From the NCBI GenBank assembly GCA_022410635.1, contig JAJVDF010000045.1, positions 601,552-665,551 on the forward strand: a DNA stretch of 64,000 bases. Direction: 5' to 3'. Positions within the stretch are counted from its first letter, which is position 1. Every line of letters begins with the position of its first letter. Below are positions 50,867-63,500 of this stretch, one piece after another. The notes under the pieces are model-generated. The model did no database searches. It was not told the origin of the DNA and worked only from the letters and a program-made list of their open reading frames with translations. Source of the stretch: Tretioscincus oriximinensis (taxonomy: Eukaryota; Chordata; Lepidosauria; Squamata; Gymnophthalmidae). The position numbers and the translations under genes were made by a program.

Positions 50867-52469
50867 TAAGTGGTTTGCTACATTCATATGCAAGCAAAAT
50901 ATAATATGCTTTTCAATTCCCTCCCCTCCTATCCTAAATAGTTTATTTCTAATTTTGCATCACATTTTTACATGGCTTTTGGATCCTGAACATGAGTGAT
51001 TAATATGTATACTCTAGACAGTTCTGAAGTTAGTGGTCTCGCAGATTTCTAGACTGCATGTCTTTAGCTTGTACAATGAGGACATAGTATTTTGACAGCT
51101 TTTGCTTAATAGAAAATAAGATTTTGTGGAAATCTAACATGGTACCTGATATTGTCTATTTGCTTGTGCAGTGTCAATCTGCTAACATAACGTGCCTTCT
51201 GCTTTGCCCTCTGTTATCAAGTGTTCACCCAATTCCTCTGATCATCTTTGGAGAACTTCTTGTCCAGAAAAGATCATTTTTGAGATTCAGTAGGAAATGA
51301 AGGAAAAAATGTGTGGAGTAGAACTCTATTGCTGCGGCACAGCGTATTTTGTTTTTTCATGCTCCGTAGATTAATGCTTGACCTATATGTTAGGTATTTT
51401 ATTTTGTCTTCAAGCATTAACAAAATCTTTAATTGTGCATGCAAACATTTCATACATTAATAAAGGAGCCCTAACATGCAGATTTTTTTGCCTCCATCCA
51501 TGGAATAGTGTAAAGATAACTCAGGTTGCATCCGCAGATACTGCGCTTTGGAGGCGATTTTATCTTTATTGCGTTCCACNGAATCATGCATGTCCAGCCT
51601 TCTATGCGCTTTAAAGCTCTTTATTACACAGTAAATAGCCACTGCATATCATCCAATTTTAATAGCCTCTTTTGTCAGGCACAAAAGAAAAATTTCTCCG
51701 GAGCTTATATGCAAATTGTAAAAATCTCATTGGCTCTTGACGTGAAGAGACTGCCTGGGAATAGTAGGCAGGGTTGCAGAGAATTCTCGGGATTGTAGTT
51801 GGCAAAGCGCAGGCTAGTTTCTTCTTGGGCTCATCATTTAAAGGTAGAAGAGAGGCAGCTGCTGAATGGCGAGGTAAAATGGGGATGAGTAGCAAATGAA
51901 TTTGTTTTCAAAGCAGAGTAAACAAACAGATGGGGATATAGGCTTAAAGTAAACTATGATGTCACGGGGAAATCCTCAATCTTGTAGGTTTGTATGTGGA
52001 GCTGTGGATGTAACTCAAGGACTGACTACTAGGGCTCATTGTGACTTCAGGCATATTCCCTTTCCATCCTACTGAATGGAAGTTCCATCTTTAGGAGAGT
52101 TTGAAGTTATATCTTTATTTTATAACCATTTTCAATTCTTCTTCAATTCTGAAGAATATGCTTGGTCCTTATTTAATTGGACTAAACTCCATTCTTTGGG
52201 ACTGAAAATAAACTGGAGATGGTTTAAAATAAAGATGTGTGTAATTCAAAAATATCCTTAATGATAGTTTTAAACTAAACAGGCAAAAAGATAAATAGTG
52301 ACAAACAAATTTTGTCTTCCTTCTGTAAGACAGCTGAAAGAGGAAGACCACAGTCTATTTGACTGTACTATGTTTTTCATGGAATTCTATTCCATCCTGA
52401 GAGCAGTAATGTTTGTGAAGAAATATTACAGCTCACTTATTACTTCCAGATGAGATGGTGATAGTTATC

Positions 52470-52715
52470 AGTCTAGATAGCCTTTTAATAAGATTAGATA
52501 AATTCACAGACGGCAAGTGTATCAATGACACTAGTACGGATGCTTTAGAGTGACCAATAGCTTTTCTCTAAATGTCCTTGTAGGGCATTGAGAACAGGTG
52601 AGGATTTTGCCTTCTCCTTCTGCTTGCAGTAGTGGGCCACTGTGTGAAACAAAATGCTGAATGAGTGGTCTGTAGTCTGATTTGGCCTGATTTCACTTAT
52701 GTTCTTTTGCTCCTC
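52470..52715 (+). mobile_element. CR1-type LINE 3' end fragment
   Basis: 'agattagataaattcacag' then 'gtgtatcaatgac' resembles the CR1 LDKF-x-KSINGY block. The end has 'ctgtgtgaaacaaaatgctg' and 'acttatgttctttt'. Confidence 0.6.
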
Positions 52716-55097
52716 TTCCATCCTAACTTGTTTAAAAGCATTAGTTTGTATTCTTTTATATTGTGGCTTTATAAACTTTCATTTGTGTATTATATCTCAT
52801 ACTTTATGAAGATTTTTAAAATGTCCTGAATTAAAATGGTTTGAAAAATGTTATTTAAAATAGTTAGTTTTAACCTTTCATTGGGAATTAATTAAATGAA
52901 AGTAACACTTTGTATTCTCATATAAAATGGCATATCCACCAAACATAGGTGGCATCATTCTAGACCTACTACTGTGTTTTGAAAAAAGTTTTCAAATATA
53001 ATTAATTCTACAAATTAACTCACCTTTCTCCACTTATTTAAATACAATGTATTCAAATGATGAAATGGTAAAATGTACATTTTTGAACTCTATTTAAAAT
53101 TAACATACTAATCATTTTGGGAAAACATTTTATTTAAAGTTGTCGGAAGCCATTCGAGAGGGATTCTTCAACAGTAATGTATAGTCTAGCTGTTTGTATG
53201 AACAATTGTATTAATTATTGAAGCCCAGCAGGGAAAGAGACTAGTTAGTCAGCTACCCAGGCAGAGTGAATGCTGGAGTCCCAAAGGCTGCCTTTAGCTT
53301 ATTGTGCAATGGAAAACTTGGGATTGAATTATTAAAAGAGGTTAGAAAAGAACACTGGAATCATTTTTATTTGCTTATCATGGTCACCTATAGAATATTC
53401 TTAACCTGGATTTGATCTGATCTCTGTATTGTTAAGTCTCAGGAATCAAGAGATCATGGAGAGTTCATCAGAATTTTGGAGGAAGTTGGACTGCTAATGT
53501 TTCCATGTTACATTTATGATTATATTTATAATTTTAAAATAATTTTATATGTAAATTCAGATGTTACCATGTAGATGCGAATGCTTCATTTTTGAGACTC
53601 AAGTGCTTTGCCAAGATGTCACACATGCACTCACACACACTGTATATAGATATTGAAAGTCAAAAGTCTCAAGGCGAGTCACAGTAATTATAAAAACAGC
53701 TAAAATGGAGTAACTAAAAACAATGACCATAGCTGCATGGGGAGAGAATGTTATTTCCTCAGCCAAAAACCAAGGTGAACAGATTCAATGTCTAAGTGTA
53801 TATATATAGTGTGGGTATCTGACATGTCTTAGCAGGAAGACCATTCCATAATCAGTGAGCATATCCTCTCATGAATCCATATTATTTTGACTACTGAAGA
53901 TGGTGGTGACCATCAAGAGGGCTTCACTGGAAGAACTGTCTTCCAGGACAGTCTCACATATACACATTTTAATTGGCCAACCTTGAAATTTCTAGAGTGT
54001 AAATTACTGTGGTCAGATTTTCCAGAAAGGGCATTCTTGGCTGTCACTTGCATCTGAGTAAAGTCCAAGACCATCCTATGGACCTCTCCTTTCCAGTACA
54101 AAGAAATCACATTAAGGACTTCCTCTCCCAATAATTTTCCAAACGCTTTGTGCTGGCACTGACCTTCAGGAGGAGAGCTATTCTAATTAAAACGAAACAT
54201 CATTTCCTTATCTCTAGTGCAAGCCAAAAGCTTGATCAGTGGGGCAAGCATGTAAGCAAGACCTGATCAGATACAGAGAGTATGGTGATAGATGTAGAGA
54301 GTTTGATGACAGTGCAGGTGCCAATTTTACAAAAAACAGCTTGTCCAGCATTATAGCGTAGGCTTTTCACAGGTTGCAATTATTAGACTTAACACCAGAC
54401 AAGATAACTACCGGTAATCCAGATGATGCTGGAGGGAATGTGGATAATTATGCACATATGGTCATGGTATACAATTGCAAGACTAAAATATAAATGTAGA
54501 TATTAAATATTTTTTGGAATAAAATTTAGACTGGATATGGAAATACATCCTATGAATATGTTCAGTGTGGAGTATCCAGAAATAAAAAAATATAAAAAAT
54601 CTTGCACAAATGGCAATTGTGCAGAACTGATAAAATATTGGTCAAAATGGTGCAGAATACTGTAGGAGTTATGGCAGTGGAGAATTATTAATAGAACAGA
54701 AAAGATGGAAAGAGGTGTGTCTGGGTACAGAATACAAAAGTGGTGGGTCGAATAGATGGATCAAAGATGTGTCAGGCACCCACAATATTTAACAAATGCA
54801 GATAAATTTGGTAAGCTTAAGAAAAATCTACATTAGAGCAATAAAATCAAATATATGTATACTGCTGTGTTTGTATGCTACTTCAATATTGTAAATCATG
54901 GATTGATAAAACCAGTAAAAATACTAAAGCAAAACTGAAATCTAAACCTAAAACCATAAAGAAGGGTGCCTTTTTAGCTGTGTCTGTTTACTGAAATTGT
55001 CTAAGTTGGAAATCATTTAGCTGTTTATATGATATTAATTATATTTTGTTTTTAATTGATCGTAATCTATATACTTATTTTGTTGAAGAACAATAAT

Positions 55098-55190
55098 ATA
55101 GAATCATAGGATCATAGAGTTGGAAGGGACCTCCTGGGTCATCAGGTCCAACCCCCTGCTCGATGCAGGAATCATTAAACCATCCTATAT
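55098..55190 (-). mobile_element. CR1 3' UTR fragment, reverse
   Basis: 'agaatcataggatcatagag' then 'ttggaagggacctcctgg' and 'tccaaccccctgc' is the classic amniote CR1 3' region on the complementary strand. It ends only about 62 bp before STK33 coding exon 9. Confidence 0.8.
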
Positions 55191-55251
55191 TTATGCCTGA
55201 ATATATCCACTTGAACATATTTACAGCTTTATTTTTTTCTCCTTAAAATAG

Positions 55252-55364
55252 TTTTTGTGGGGATCCACCTTTTATGGCAGGAAATGAAGAAAAACTTTTT
55301 GACCTTATAAGGAAAGGACATCTACATTTTGAACATCCAACCTGGGATTTAGTTAGTAAGGATG
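55252..55364 (+). CDS. STK33: STK33 coding exon 9 (C-lobe, residues 341-379)
   Basis: 113 bp with 'aaaatag' acceptor and GATG|GTAAGT donor. It completes Leu341 and gives 'FCGDPPFMAGNEEKLFDLIR', the C-lobe segment after DVWSIG (compare LxGxPPFxA in CAMK kinases), then KGHLHFEHPTWDLVSKD. The last base begins the Ala codon finished in exon 10. Confidence 0.93.
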
Positions 55365-55477
55365 GTAAGTAAGCATCTGTGTGATGAAAAACATTGCAGA
55401 CTTTTTTTTACTGTTAATTTACGTGTTTTTTTATAAAATCAATAATAAAAAATAATTTGCAAAATTAATTACTATGA

Positions 55478-55732
<255 letters not shown>

Positions 55733-55793
55733 TGATAATTTAGCATCACAGTATTTTTTTTCATTTAGACTTAAGAAGACATTTAGGCTTTAG

Positions 55794-55946
55794 CAAAGTA
55801 GCTAGCAGCACTTTGAGACTAACTTGAGAAAAGTGGGTGGCATAAGCTTTCGTAGACACGTCACCCACTTTTCTCAAGTAGTCTCAAAGTGCTGCTAGCT
55901 CCTTTGCTGGACTTTCTACTAGACTAACACGGCTATTTCTCTGAAA
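55794..55946 (-). mobile_element. Fold-back element, copy 3, with 12-bp TSD
   Basis: The plus strand ends 'cacggctatttctctgaaa', the complement of the TTTCAGAGAAATAGCCGTG head. The arms 55801-55856 and 55862-55900 are complementary ('gctagcagcactttgagac' and 'gtctcaaagtgctgctagc'). TTTAGGCTTTAG occurs on both sides (55782-55793 and 55947-55958). It lies 121 bp downstream of STK33 exon 10. Confidence 0.8.
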
Positions 55947-56059
55947 TTTAGGCTTTAGTTTGAACATGGTCGGATACTTGCCATGTTCTTGCCTGTACAT
56001 AATTTACAATAACTGCTGTAATTATGTTTATAAATGCTCTTGGATGATCATGAGTTTGG

Positions 56060-56575
56060 TTTATAAGGATACAATTCTAGTCACATACCTTAGAAAAGAT
56101 ATTTTGAAACTGGAGAAGGTGCAAAAAAGGGCAGGAAGCATGATCCAAGGAGTTATAATACTCCCTTAAGAAACCAACACCTGCAACATCTAGGTCTCTT
56201 CAGCCTTGAAGGGCAGCTTGATATGTATAAAATTGTGCATGGGATGAATAAGATGAACAGAGAAAAACATTTTCTCTGTCATAGAACACTTGATACAGAC
56301 AAGGGATTTTTCAATCGGAGTCATTAATTAGTGGTGGTGGGAGCTTGCAGACTGGATAGGTTTTAAATAGAAATAGACAAATTAGTGGAAGCCAAGTGTA
56401 TAAATAGCTATGAGATTGGATATCTTGATAGAGCTTCCTGGATGGAAGAACAGGCAGCATTCCTGAAAACTGTTTGAAACTTCCCCAGAGCAATTGGTGG
56501 GCCACTGTGTGAAACAGAATGCTGGACTAGATGATCTGTGGCCAGATTCAGCAGGGCTCTTATGTTTTTATGTTT
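56060..56575 (+). mobile_element. CR1-type LINE 3' fragment
   Basis: 'gaaaagatattttgaaactgg' then 'gaaggtgcaaaaaaggg' corresponds to the LKRDIxELEK block. 'tctcttcagccttgaaggg', 'atgtataaaattgtgcatgg' and the end 'gctggactagatgatctg' are CR1 3' blocks shared with 22080-22680. Frames are broken. Confidence 0.75.
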
Positions 56576-56579
56576 GGGT

Positions 56580-58060
56580 AGAAAGATTTTTTTAAGTAGA
56601 TGTTGACTGCAATATTTTGAAATATTATATCAAAAATAATTTACAACTGTCTGTAATCTATAAGAAATTTTCTTTAAAGCAGTGCACGAAAACTAGGTCT
56701 TTGCTATGACTTCAGGAATATTTTTGTGCATCCTCAGTGCTTATTAAGATATCCTTTGGAAATCTAATTTCCAAAGATGTCAGTATCTAAGCAGTACCTC
56801 ATACATCAGATTTCTACCTTGACAGCCTTGGTGATTTTACAATGTCCACATGTGTAACATTGAAAGTGCTTTATCATGTAGAGGCTTCTACTGTGTAAAA
56901 AAATTAACCCCTTGATACCAGATAACATATGAGGTTCCTGGAATTGATGCTTGTGGCAGTGAACTCTCCCATCAGGACACTTTAGTTACCTGTGCCAAAA
57001 AGGTATAAGGCACAAGTCAGCATTCCATATAACAAGATATGACATTTTAAAGGAATCTGGCACAATGCATTCTAAATAAACAATCAGGGCTCAATCCGCT
57101 GGGAACTTTTCTTGCAAACTTCATTTAAATAGAATTCATGGTAGGAAGTTTTCCACAGCAAGTGGTTTAAAAGTGGAAATAAATATTATTTTAAAAAGCT
57201 TTTTTTAATGAAAGGAAGAATTTGGGGCTACACAATTTAAGACATTAAATTGATAGAGTTTAAGGAATGAAAAAAATGATATGTTTAATCAGAGAAAGGC
57301 ACCAGCATTCACTACATGCTGTATAACACATTAGACAGCAGAAACAACAAAACTGAACTAATTAGCAGTGCAGGAATAAATTTGCTTATGATCTGCCTGA
57401 GTAAGTGGTTGGAATGTATGATAGTCTAGGCATGTAAGGATCTTCTTTCTTTCTTCCAATATTATCTCCATTGTTGCATGAAATAAATTATTATGGTAAA
57501 CAAAATCAGGAAAGTATTAAGCTTAGTCCACCAAGCTTAGAAAGTTCACTACTTACTGTACAGATTCTTGTAGTATAAATCTTCAATATTTAACACAGAA
57601 AAGAACTCTGTATTAATTTTGTCTGAAGACTAGTATCTCATCTGTTCCATTGTAAAAGGTTACTTTACAAGTATAACAATTCTGATATATTAGGCATTTT
57701 TACGATAAGCATAAACCAAATTCTTCATATGGATAAGCTGGGAATAGGACATTTAATTTCATGTGTTATAGAAATGATTGTTTATATTTAAAATTATTTA
57801 AGAATGCAAATATATAATAAACGGAGCATGTACTCAAAATATGTGCAGGTAATTAGGAAATTAGTAAGGAAATTGAAGAAAGATTAGAAGAAAAAAGAGT
57901 GTCAGTACATTGTTGATTTAGTTGTTAGTTAATGAAACAACACACAGAAGGCATGCAAGCATCACTAAAATCAAAACAATCACAAAGGAATTTTATTAAA
58001 CTATGCACAGATAACAGAGATTCAATAGGTAACTTTTTGGACGAAGTAAAGAAAGCCAGA
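56580..58060. other. STK33 intron without recognised feature
   Basis: AT-rich. I searched by eye for a continuation exon (a GNxxxS-like start after an AG) and saw none. Confidence 0.4.
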
Positions 58061-58064
58061 CTGA

Positions 58065-58295
58065 AAGCCAAGTGGTTAGTGTGTCAGGTTCTTACCTAGA
58101 AGTCTCCTGGTTCCATTCTGGACTCTTCCATCAGCTAGGTGACCCTGGGCTAGTCACAGTTCTTTGGAGCTCTCTCAGCCTCACCTACTTCACATGGTGG
58201 TGGTTATGAAGGACAGAAGATTATGTAAGTCCATTTGGGTTGAGAAAAGCAGGATATAAAAAACAACTTCTTCTTCTTTTCCTTGTTCTTCTTCT
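58065..58295 (+). mobile_element. Sauria-type SINE, full length
   Basis: Head 'aagtggttagtgtgtcagg', B-box-like 'cctggttccattctgg', body 'aggtgaccctgggctagtc', 'acagttctttggagctc', 'cacctacttcacatgg', end 'gtccatttgggttgag' and 'gcaggatataaaaaac', then a CTTCTTCTTC tail. Confidence 0.75.
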
Positions 58296-58329
58296 TGTTG
58301 AACAAAAGAAAATTTGATTACTCTGTAAA

Positions 58330-59640
58330 AAGAAAAATTGATGGTAACTCAAATTAAGAAGCTAAAATCAAATAAAAGCCTAGAAGAAGATGAATATCCT
58401 TCCAATTTTTATAAAGTTATAAAGCATTAGTGTTGCATTTTGCTAGACATTAAAATTATATTTATACTTCAGATGCAAAATGTCTGACATGGAAGGAATC
58501 AGTATTAGTTTTTATCCCGAAATCGGGGAAGGATCATTAAGCTCCAGCGGCTTTTAAGCCTACATCTCTACTGATTTACAATTTTAAGATCATGCCACAT
58601 ATATTAGCAGCTAGCCTATCCAATTTTCTGTTAGATTTAATACACCACAACAAGGAGGCTTTGTTAAGGGAAAGTTTAAATAGATCCTATAAGAATGATA
58701 GTTCATATTGTCCATGATGTAGAAGAGGAGTCCCATAGCTGTGATTGCATTAGATGTTGAGGTGGCTTTTAACTTTAATAAATTTTATCTGATAAAGATC
58801 CTGCGAAAAATTCCTAAAGTTAATAATGTATGTATGAGAGCAATGCAAACTCTTTATCCATATAAAGATTAGAAACAACTGAAATCTGGAGGTGTATAAA
58901 ATGGGGGAAATTGAAAACTATACTTGAATATTTATCCATAGCAATCCAGTAAGTTCAGCTGCAGAATTGAAAACAGTATATAAAATTAAGTAATACTGAG
59001 TCTGAAAATATATTTTACGAAATCTGAAAATATTGTTTAAATGATTAGCAATAAACAAAAACTCACAAATTTGAAGATACAGCTAAAAATAATTAAATAT
59101 CTTGGATTTTAAATCTCTAGCCTATGATTCATAGTACTGTAAAGATGTCAATAAAACATTGGGGAAAATCATTATTGATTTCCTTTCTTAACTCGAATAC
59201 CAATAGCTGAAATAAAAATACTACTCAGGACTTTGATTTTATATTTGGCTTTAGCAGTAACCCCTCCTAACATAATACAGGGTGCTTCAAAAATGTATAC
59301 ACACTTTGAACTTCCATAGAAAATTTACTTACTGTTCTACAAAGTTAAATTTCAGGAAATTAGAAAGCTTAAAGTCCAGTGTAAATAAAACGTAAATAAC
59401 AAATGTTAGTACTGTTCAAATCGGGAAATCCTGAAATTTAACTTTGTAGAACAGTAAATAAATTTTCTATGGAAGTTCAAAGTGTGTGTATACATTTTTT
59501 GAAGCACCCTGTATATAAAAAGTCTTGCAGAATTACTTGTCTTATTCATATATAAGACTAAAAGATCTGGATTAGTAAGTTGTATAGTGCAAAGAAGGCT
59601 GGGGCATCACAGACTTAACTCTATAGTTGGATGCATTTTG
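58330..59640 (+). mobile_element. L1-type LINE RT fragment, interrupted
   Basis: Broken forward frames show 'QIKKLKSNKS' with YPSNFYKVIK, then ESVLVFIPKSGKDH, then FKIMPHILAASLS and QGGFVKGK. These correspond to the L1 RT blocks IxxLKxxKSPGPDG...EFYK, LIPKPGKD, KIxxKILAxRL and QxGF. At 59590-59625 'GWGITDLTL' resembles GGLGLPDL. A mariner-like MITE (59278-59511) and a GC-rich element (from 59640) are inserted in it. Confidence 0.6.
59278..59511. mobile_element. Mariner-like palindromic MITE (234 bp)
   Basis: The arms 59278-59357 and 59429-59511 are about 80-bp near-perfect complements beginning CAGGGTGCTTCAAAAA. TA dinucleotides at 59276-59277 and 59512-59513 fit Tc1/mariner target duplication. 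No transposase. Confidence 0.8.
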
Positions 59641-60545
59641 ATTACCGGCGACGGCCACCCTGGGAGCCAAGACAGACTACGTTATGTGTAAAACAACATA
59701 TTTATTAATACAACAAATAAATCCCCATAAAGTAAACAAGTGCCAATTTAACTTAACGATTACCTCAAACAAAGTGACCACAGTGTCAAATAACTTAATT
59801 AACAATAGCCAAAACCGCGCTCACATGCAAAAGAGTTGCTTGTAGATTTTCTAACTAATGTCAGAACCCAGAAATGGAGGAAAGGCCATGGCAAAGTGAA
59901 TGGGGAGTGGCAGGCGCAGCACCTTGGGTGGACTGTCCCATTCAGCCTCGGGGCTGACCTGATGGGACTACCAATACCATTGCTGCTCACGCCCACGTGA
60001 GGTAGCCCATCAGTCCAGCTGTCCAGCCCCTTGCTGGGACAGCCGCATCAGGGTCACACCCTTGTGAGCCCCGCCCAGCTCGCACCGTTGCAAGACTGGA
60101 TCACCTGAGGGTCAGAGGAAGTTTTGTGGGGCTCTCTGAGCGCAGACTCTGTCACAAGCCCCCTTCCTTGACCAAGGGCAAGCTCGGCTGCCTTAAAACC
60201 CTTAAGGGGTCCCCCTAAGTTATATCCTATGGGCTCAGTCAGGGGATTTCTTGCTACCCATGGCTAGTGACTGTCCCTTCCACCCATCCCAAGGTGCGTC
60301 ACCTGCAAACCCCTCACAGCCATGACGGAGAGAAGGCCTAATTAAAGGGAGGGAGGGATGGCTGCTAAAAGCAAGAGGCCAAAAATGGCACCGGCCTCTT
60401 TTATAGTCCGGTGTCGCGCCGGAAGGGCATCACCGGACGCCATGTTTTTGGAGGTCGGAAGTGACCTCCCAAAACATGGCGCCCACAGCGGCTGACTCCT
60501 CGGTCACGTGCCGGTAATCTAGCGGCTCCCTTTATGCGGGGCCGC
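59640..60545 (-). mobile_element. 0.9-kb GC-rich LTR-like element, copy 2
   Basis: Homologous in layout to 12430-13290: AT-rich left part with 'atatttattaatacaac', 'cagaaatggaggaaaggcc', 'gtcacaagcccccttcc', 'ggctcagtcagggg' and TATA-like 'ttttatagtcc' at 60400. GATTACCGGC at the left and GCCGGTAATC near 60510-60520 form a short inverted repeat. On the minus strand the order TATA then AATAAA fits a solo LTR, but internal LTR-element genes are absent. It interrupts the L1. Confidence 0.4.
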
Positions 60546-63500
60546 ATTCTATCTCAAAATAATATGACATTTAAGGTCCGAATTCCAAACAATTCATGAA
60601 ATAATTGTTGTTTTTAATGGAAAATGGATCATATCTAGAAACAGTATACACAGGTCCCCATCATAGTTGATGCATTTAAATCTTGGACAGTATGGTAGAA
60701 AAAATTATTATTCATAATGCCACTATTAGTTAGTTTGAGGAATCTATACCCAGTATCATGAAATATCTTAAATGAGATTTGAGAGAAATGAGAAATCAAT
60801 ATATTAATTTTTTTAAGGAATTTTTTATGATAGTAACAGAACCAAATCAGGAAACTGAACAACAATTAAGATTTCTTAAATAGAAGAGAGACAAAGCAGA
60901 TCACACCCAGACAGCTCACTCAGTTTAAACAGACAGTAGAAAGAATGGCAGGCCCTATTTAAGACACGGTGTTTAAAAATATATCCATCATTATTCTTGC
61001 CAAAAAACCTACCGATGCAATGAGAAATTTATGGGAATAAGCCCTATGGGAGGATGGAGAGCACATGATTTGGACAAAATTGGCAAAAGGAAATAAAATG
61101 TGCTACTTCACTCAAGATTTGATATATGAAAGTAATAGATAGTAGAGAATCCAATACAGATGGCTTGTACAGTGAGAAGCAAAAACATTTGTTTTTTTCA
61201 TTTATATTGTTCTTTGTATTATTAAAAAAGAAACTCACATACAAAAATAGATTATTTACACATCTACAATTTTTTTTCTGGCATGGACTTTAAGAACAGT
61301 TTTAGACTAATTTGAGGGTGCTAAATTCAAATNTGATCTTATAATTTCTCTATCATATCACTTTTTTGAGCTATAGGTATATACCCCATTTTCATGAATT
61401 CCAGTAGTGTATCAAAAGTGCCGGATTATACTTTTAATTTAGGTAAATTTACTTTTCATTTAGTCTCCCAATAAACGTGAGAATATCTTTGTTTTCTGTG
61501 AAATATTCCCATTTTTATGATAAGAAAGTAAAGAAACAGTTTTCAATGAACACAACAGTTGTGTGCAGGTATTGAAATTTTCATTAATTTTCAAAATTAC
61601 TCTTTTGATGATTAAATGTGTATCTATTTTCTTACTCTCACTAAATGTTACAATTATTTCACCTCTTTTATTGCTTCAGACTTACTCATCAAACCCCCAT
61701 AATAAAGTGACTCCCAATCTTTAAGAAATTACTCATGCTATTCCTTCTTTAATAATACTATACAAATAATTTATGCTATCGATTTCATAATCAGATATAG
61801 CTGATATGTCCATGATTCCAAGTCATTAGTTGTTCTACATTTGGTTGAATGCTACATTTCATTGTTGCTGCCAAATATCTTAATTTCTCGTTTTCTTTCT
61901 TTGCTTTCCTCCTGATGACTAGATTTTTCACTTCAACAAAAGGATTATTTTGTTGATTTTTTTTGCTTTCATCAGAAATTGGTCCACAGTTCATCAGTGA
62001 GCTATATTTATTCTATGTGAATATTCATGGTATTTCTCACAAATACCATAGTTTCTGATCAAGCTGTGCTAAAGCCTTATTTTTTACTATTTTTCCCAAC
62101 AATCTTTATTTCCTTTTGAGTGTTTGGTGTGGGAGTATTTTTATTCTGAGCACAGTGAAGTGTAGATCACAGAGTGGAAAATCGGTTTTCAACATACATT
62201 GGGTGCCCCATGATAGAAGGGTGTACTTTCATTCTGTCATGCGCTCCCTTAAAATCAGAACACAAAAGCTTGAAGAAAAGACAAAAGAAAATGAAACCAT
62301 CTAAAAGGCAACTAATTAGTAAGCCTCTACTTTCCCTACAATTAGCACCAGATGCTAGTCAATTAAACTCAACAGGTGTTCAAATGAGGCAATACAGACA
62401 ATTAACTTAAGTGGTTCTACTTTCTTAAAAACTGTCAGAACAGATCTAACCTTCCATTTCATGTGCTATTTACATATCTGTAGTCCTTTTAAAACACATT
62501 TTTTTCCTGAGGCCACAACACAACCTCTTATTTTGTAGGTGTGTTTGGTGCACTTAGAAATTTAATTACCTGAATGTGCTTGCAAATAAGGTAGTTATTT
62601 GGATGTCTGCAACATCAATTTGTCTACAGTTAATTACAAATGTAAATCTGCCCCTGCAAAACTGGAGTCCACATCTCAAAATGATTCTATAAATTGAGAA
62701 AGACTGAGAATAAGTTGTCTGATTCACATAGAACAAATTGCCTGTGTGCGTGTTTTGTTAATATGAGCCCTCATCATTCAAATGTAACACAGACCCATAC
62801 ATTCATTTGCACAGTGCAAAAACCATAGGACTATTAAGACTGAAATATGCTGTTAGCGGAGGCAATATAATGTAGGGGTTTGAAGAGATGTCAGAAATGC
62901 TGCAGTGCCTTTCTTGTTGCTATGGATAAATATATGATAGAGTTGTAATCTAAATAAGTGTTTGCTTAAATGTAAAGAGTTTCCCTCCATGTCACTTTAA
63001 ACATGCAACTTTTAAGAACATGTTTATGTAGTTTTGGGAAATACATAATTTCTTGCTTCTAGCACTTAGTATAATGTATGTCTTAAAAAAGTACTGATTT
63101 GAGCCTTCAGGGCAAGTTAATTTGTATTTCATATTTATTGAGCTCCACAACAATGGAAGATATGTTTTCAAGACAGATTAAACTTGAAAATAATGTTTCC
63201 ATGATCCCATTTCATGCCTTTCTTGTGGCTTTCCACAAAGGTTTTTATAATGCAAAGTGCAAGCTAATTATTATACCTATTTTTCTTGCTTAATGGTTAA
63301 AGGAATCACAGGAAGCCTGATGTTATAAATTAAGAATATGATTTTTGTTTTTTCTCTTTAGTTTTATGGAACTGAAGCATACAAAAACTGAGAGACAGGC
63401 CATTTTTGTGATGTAATGCTTGNGATTCCAGCAAATATAGGTATTTTTGGAATCTTAGTGATTGCAAAATGATTATCATCAGTGCAATTTAGGTGCCACA

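Noticed and set aside
54400..54900. Third L1 C-terminal copy
   Set aside because: A weak CWxC-like pattern is suggested by 'ggtaatccagatgatgctgg' onward, but the residues are too decayed to assert it.
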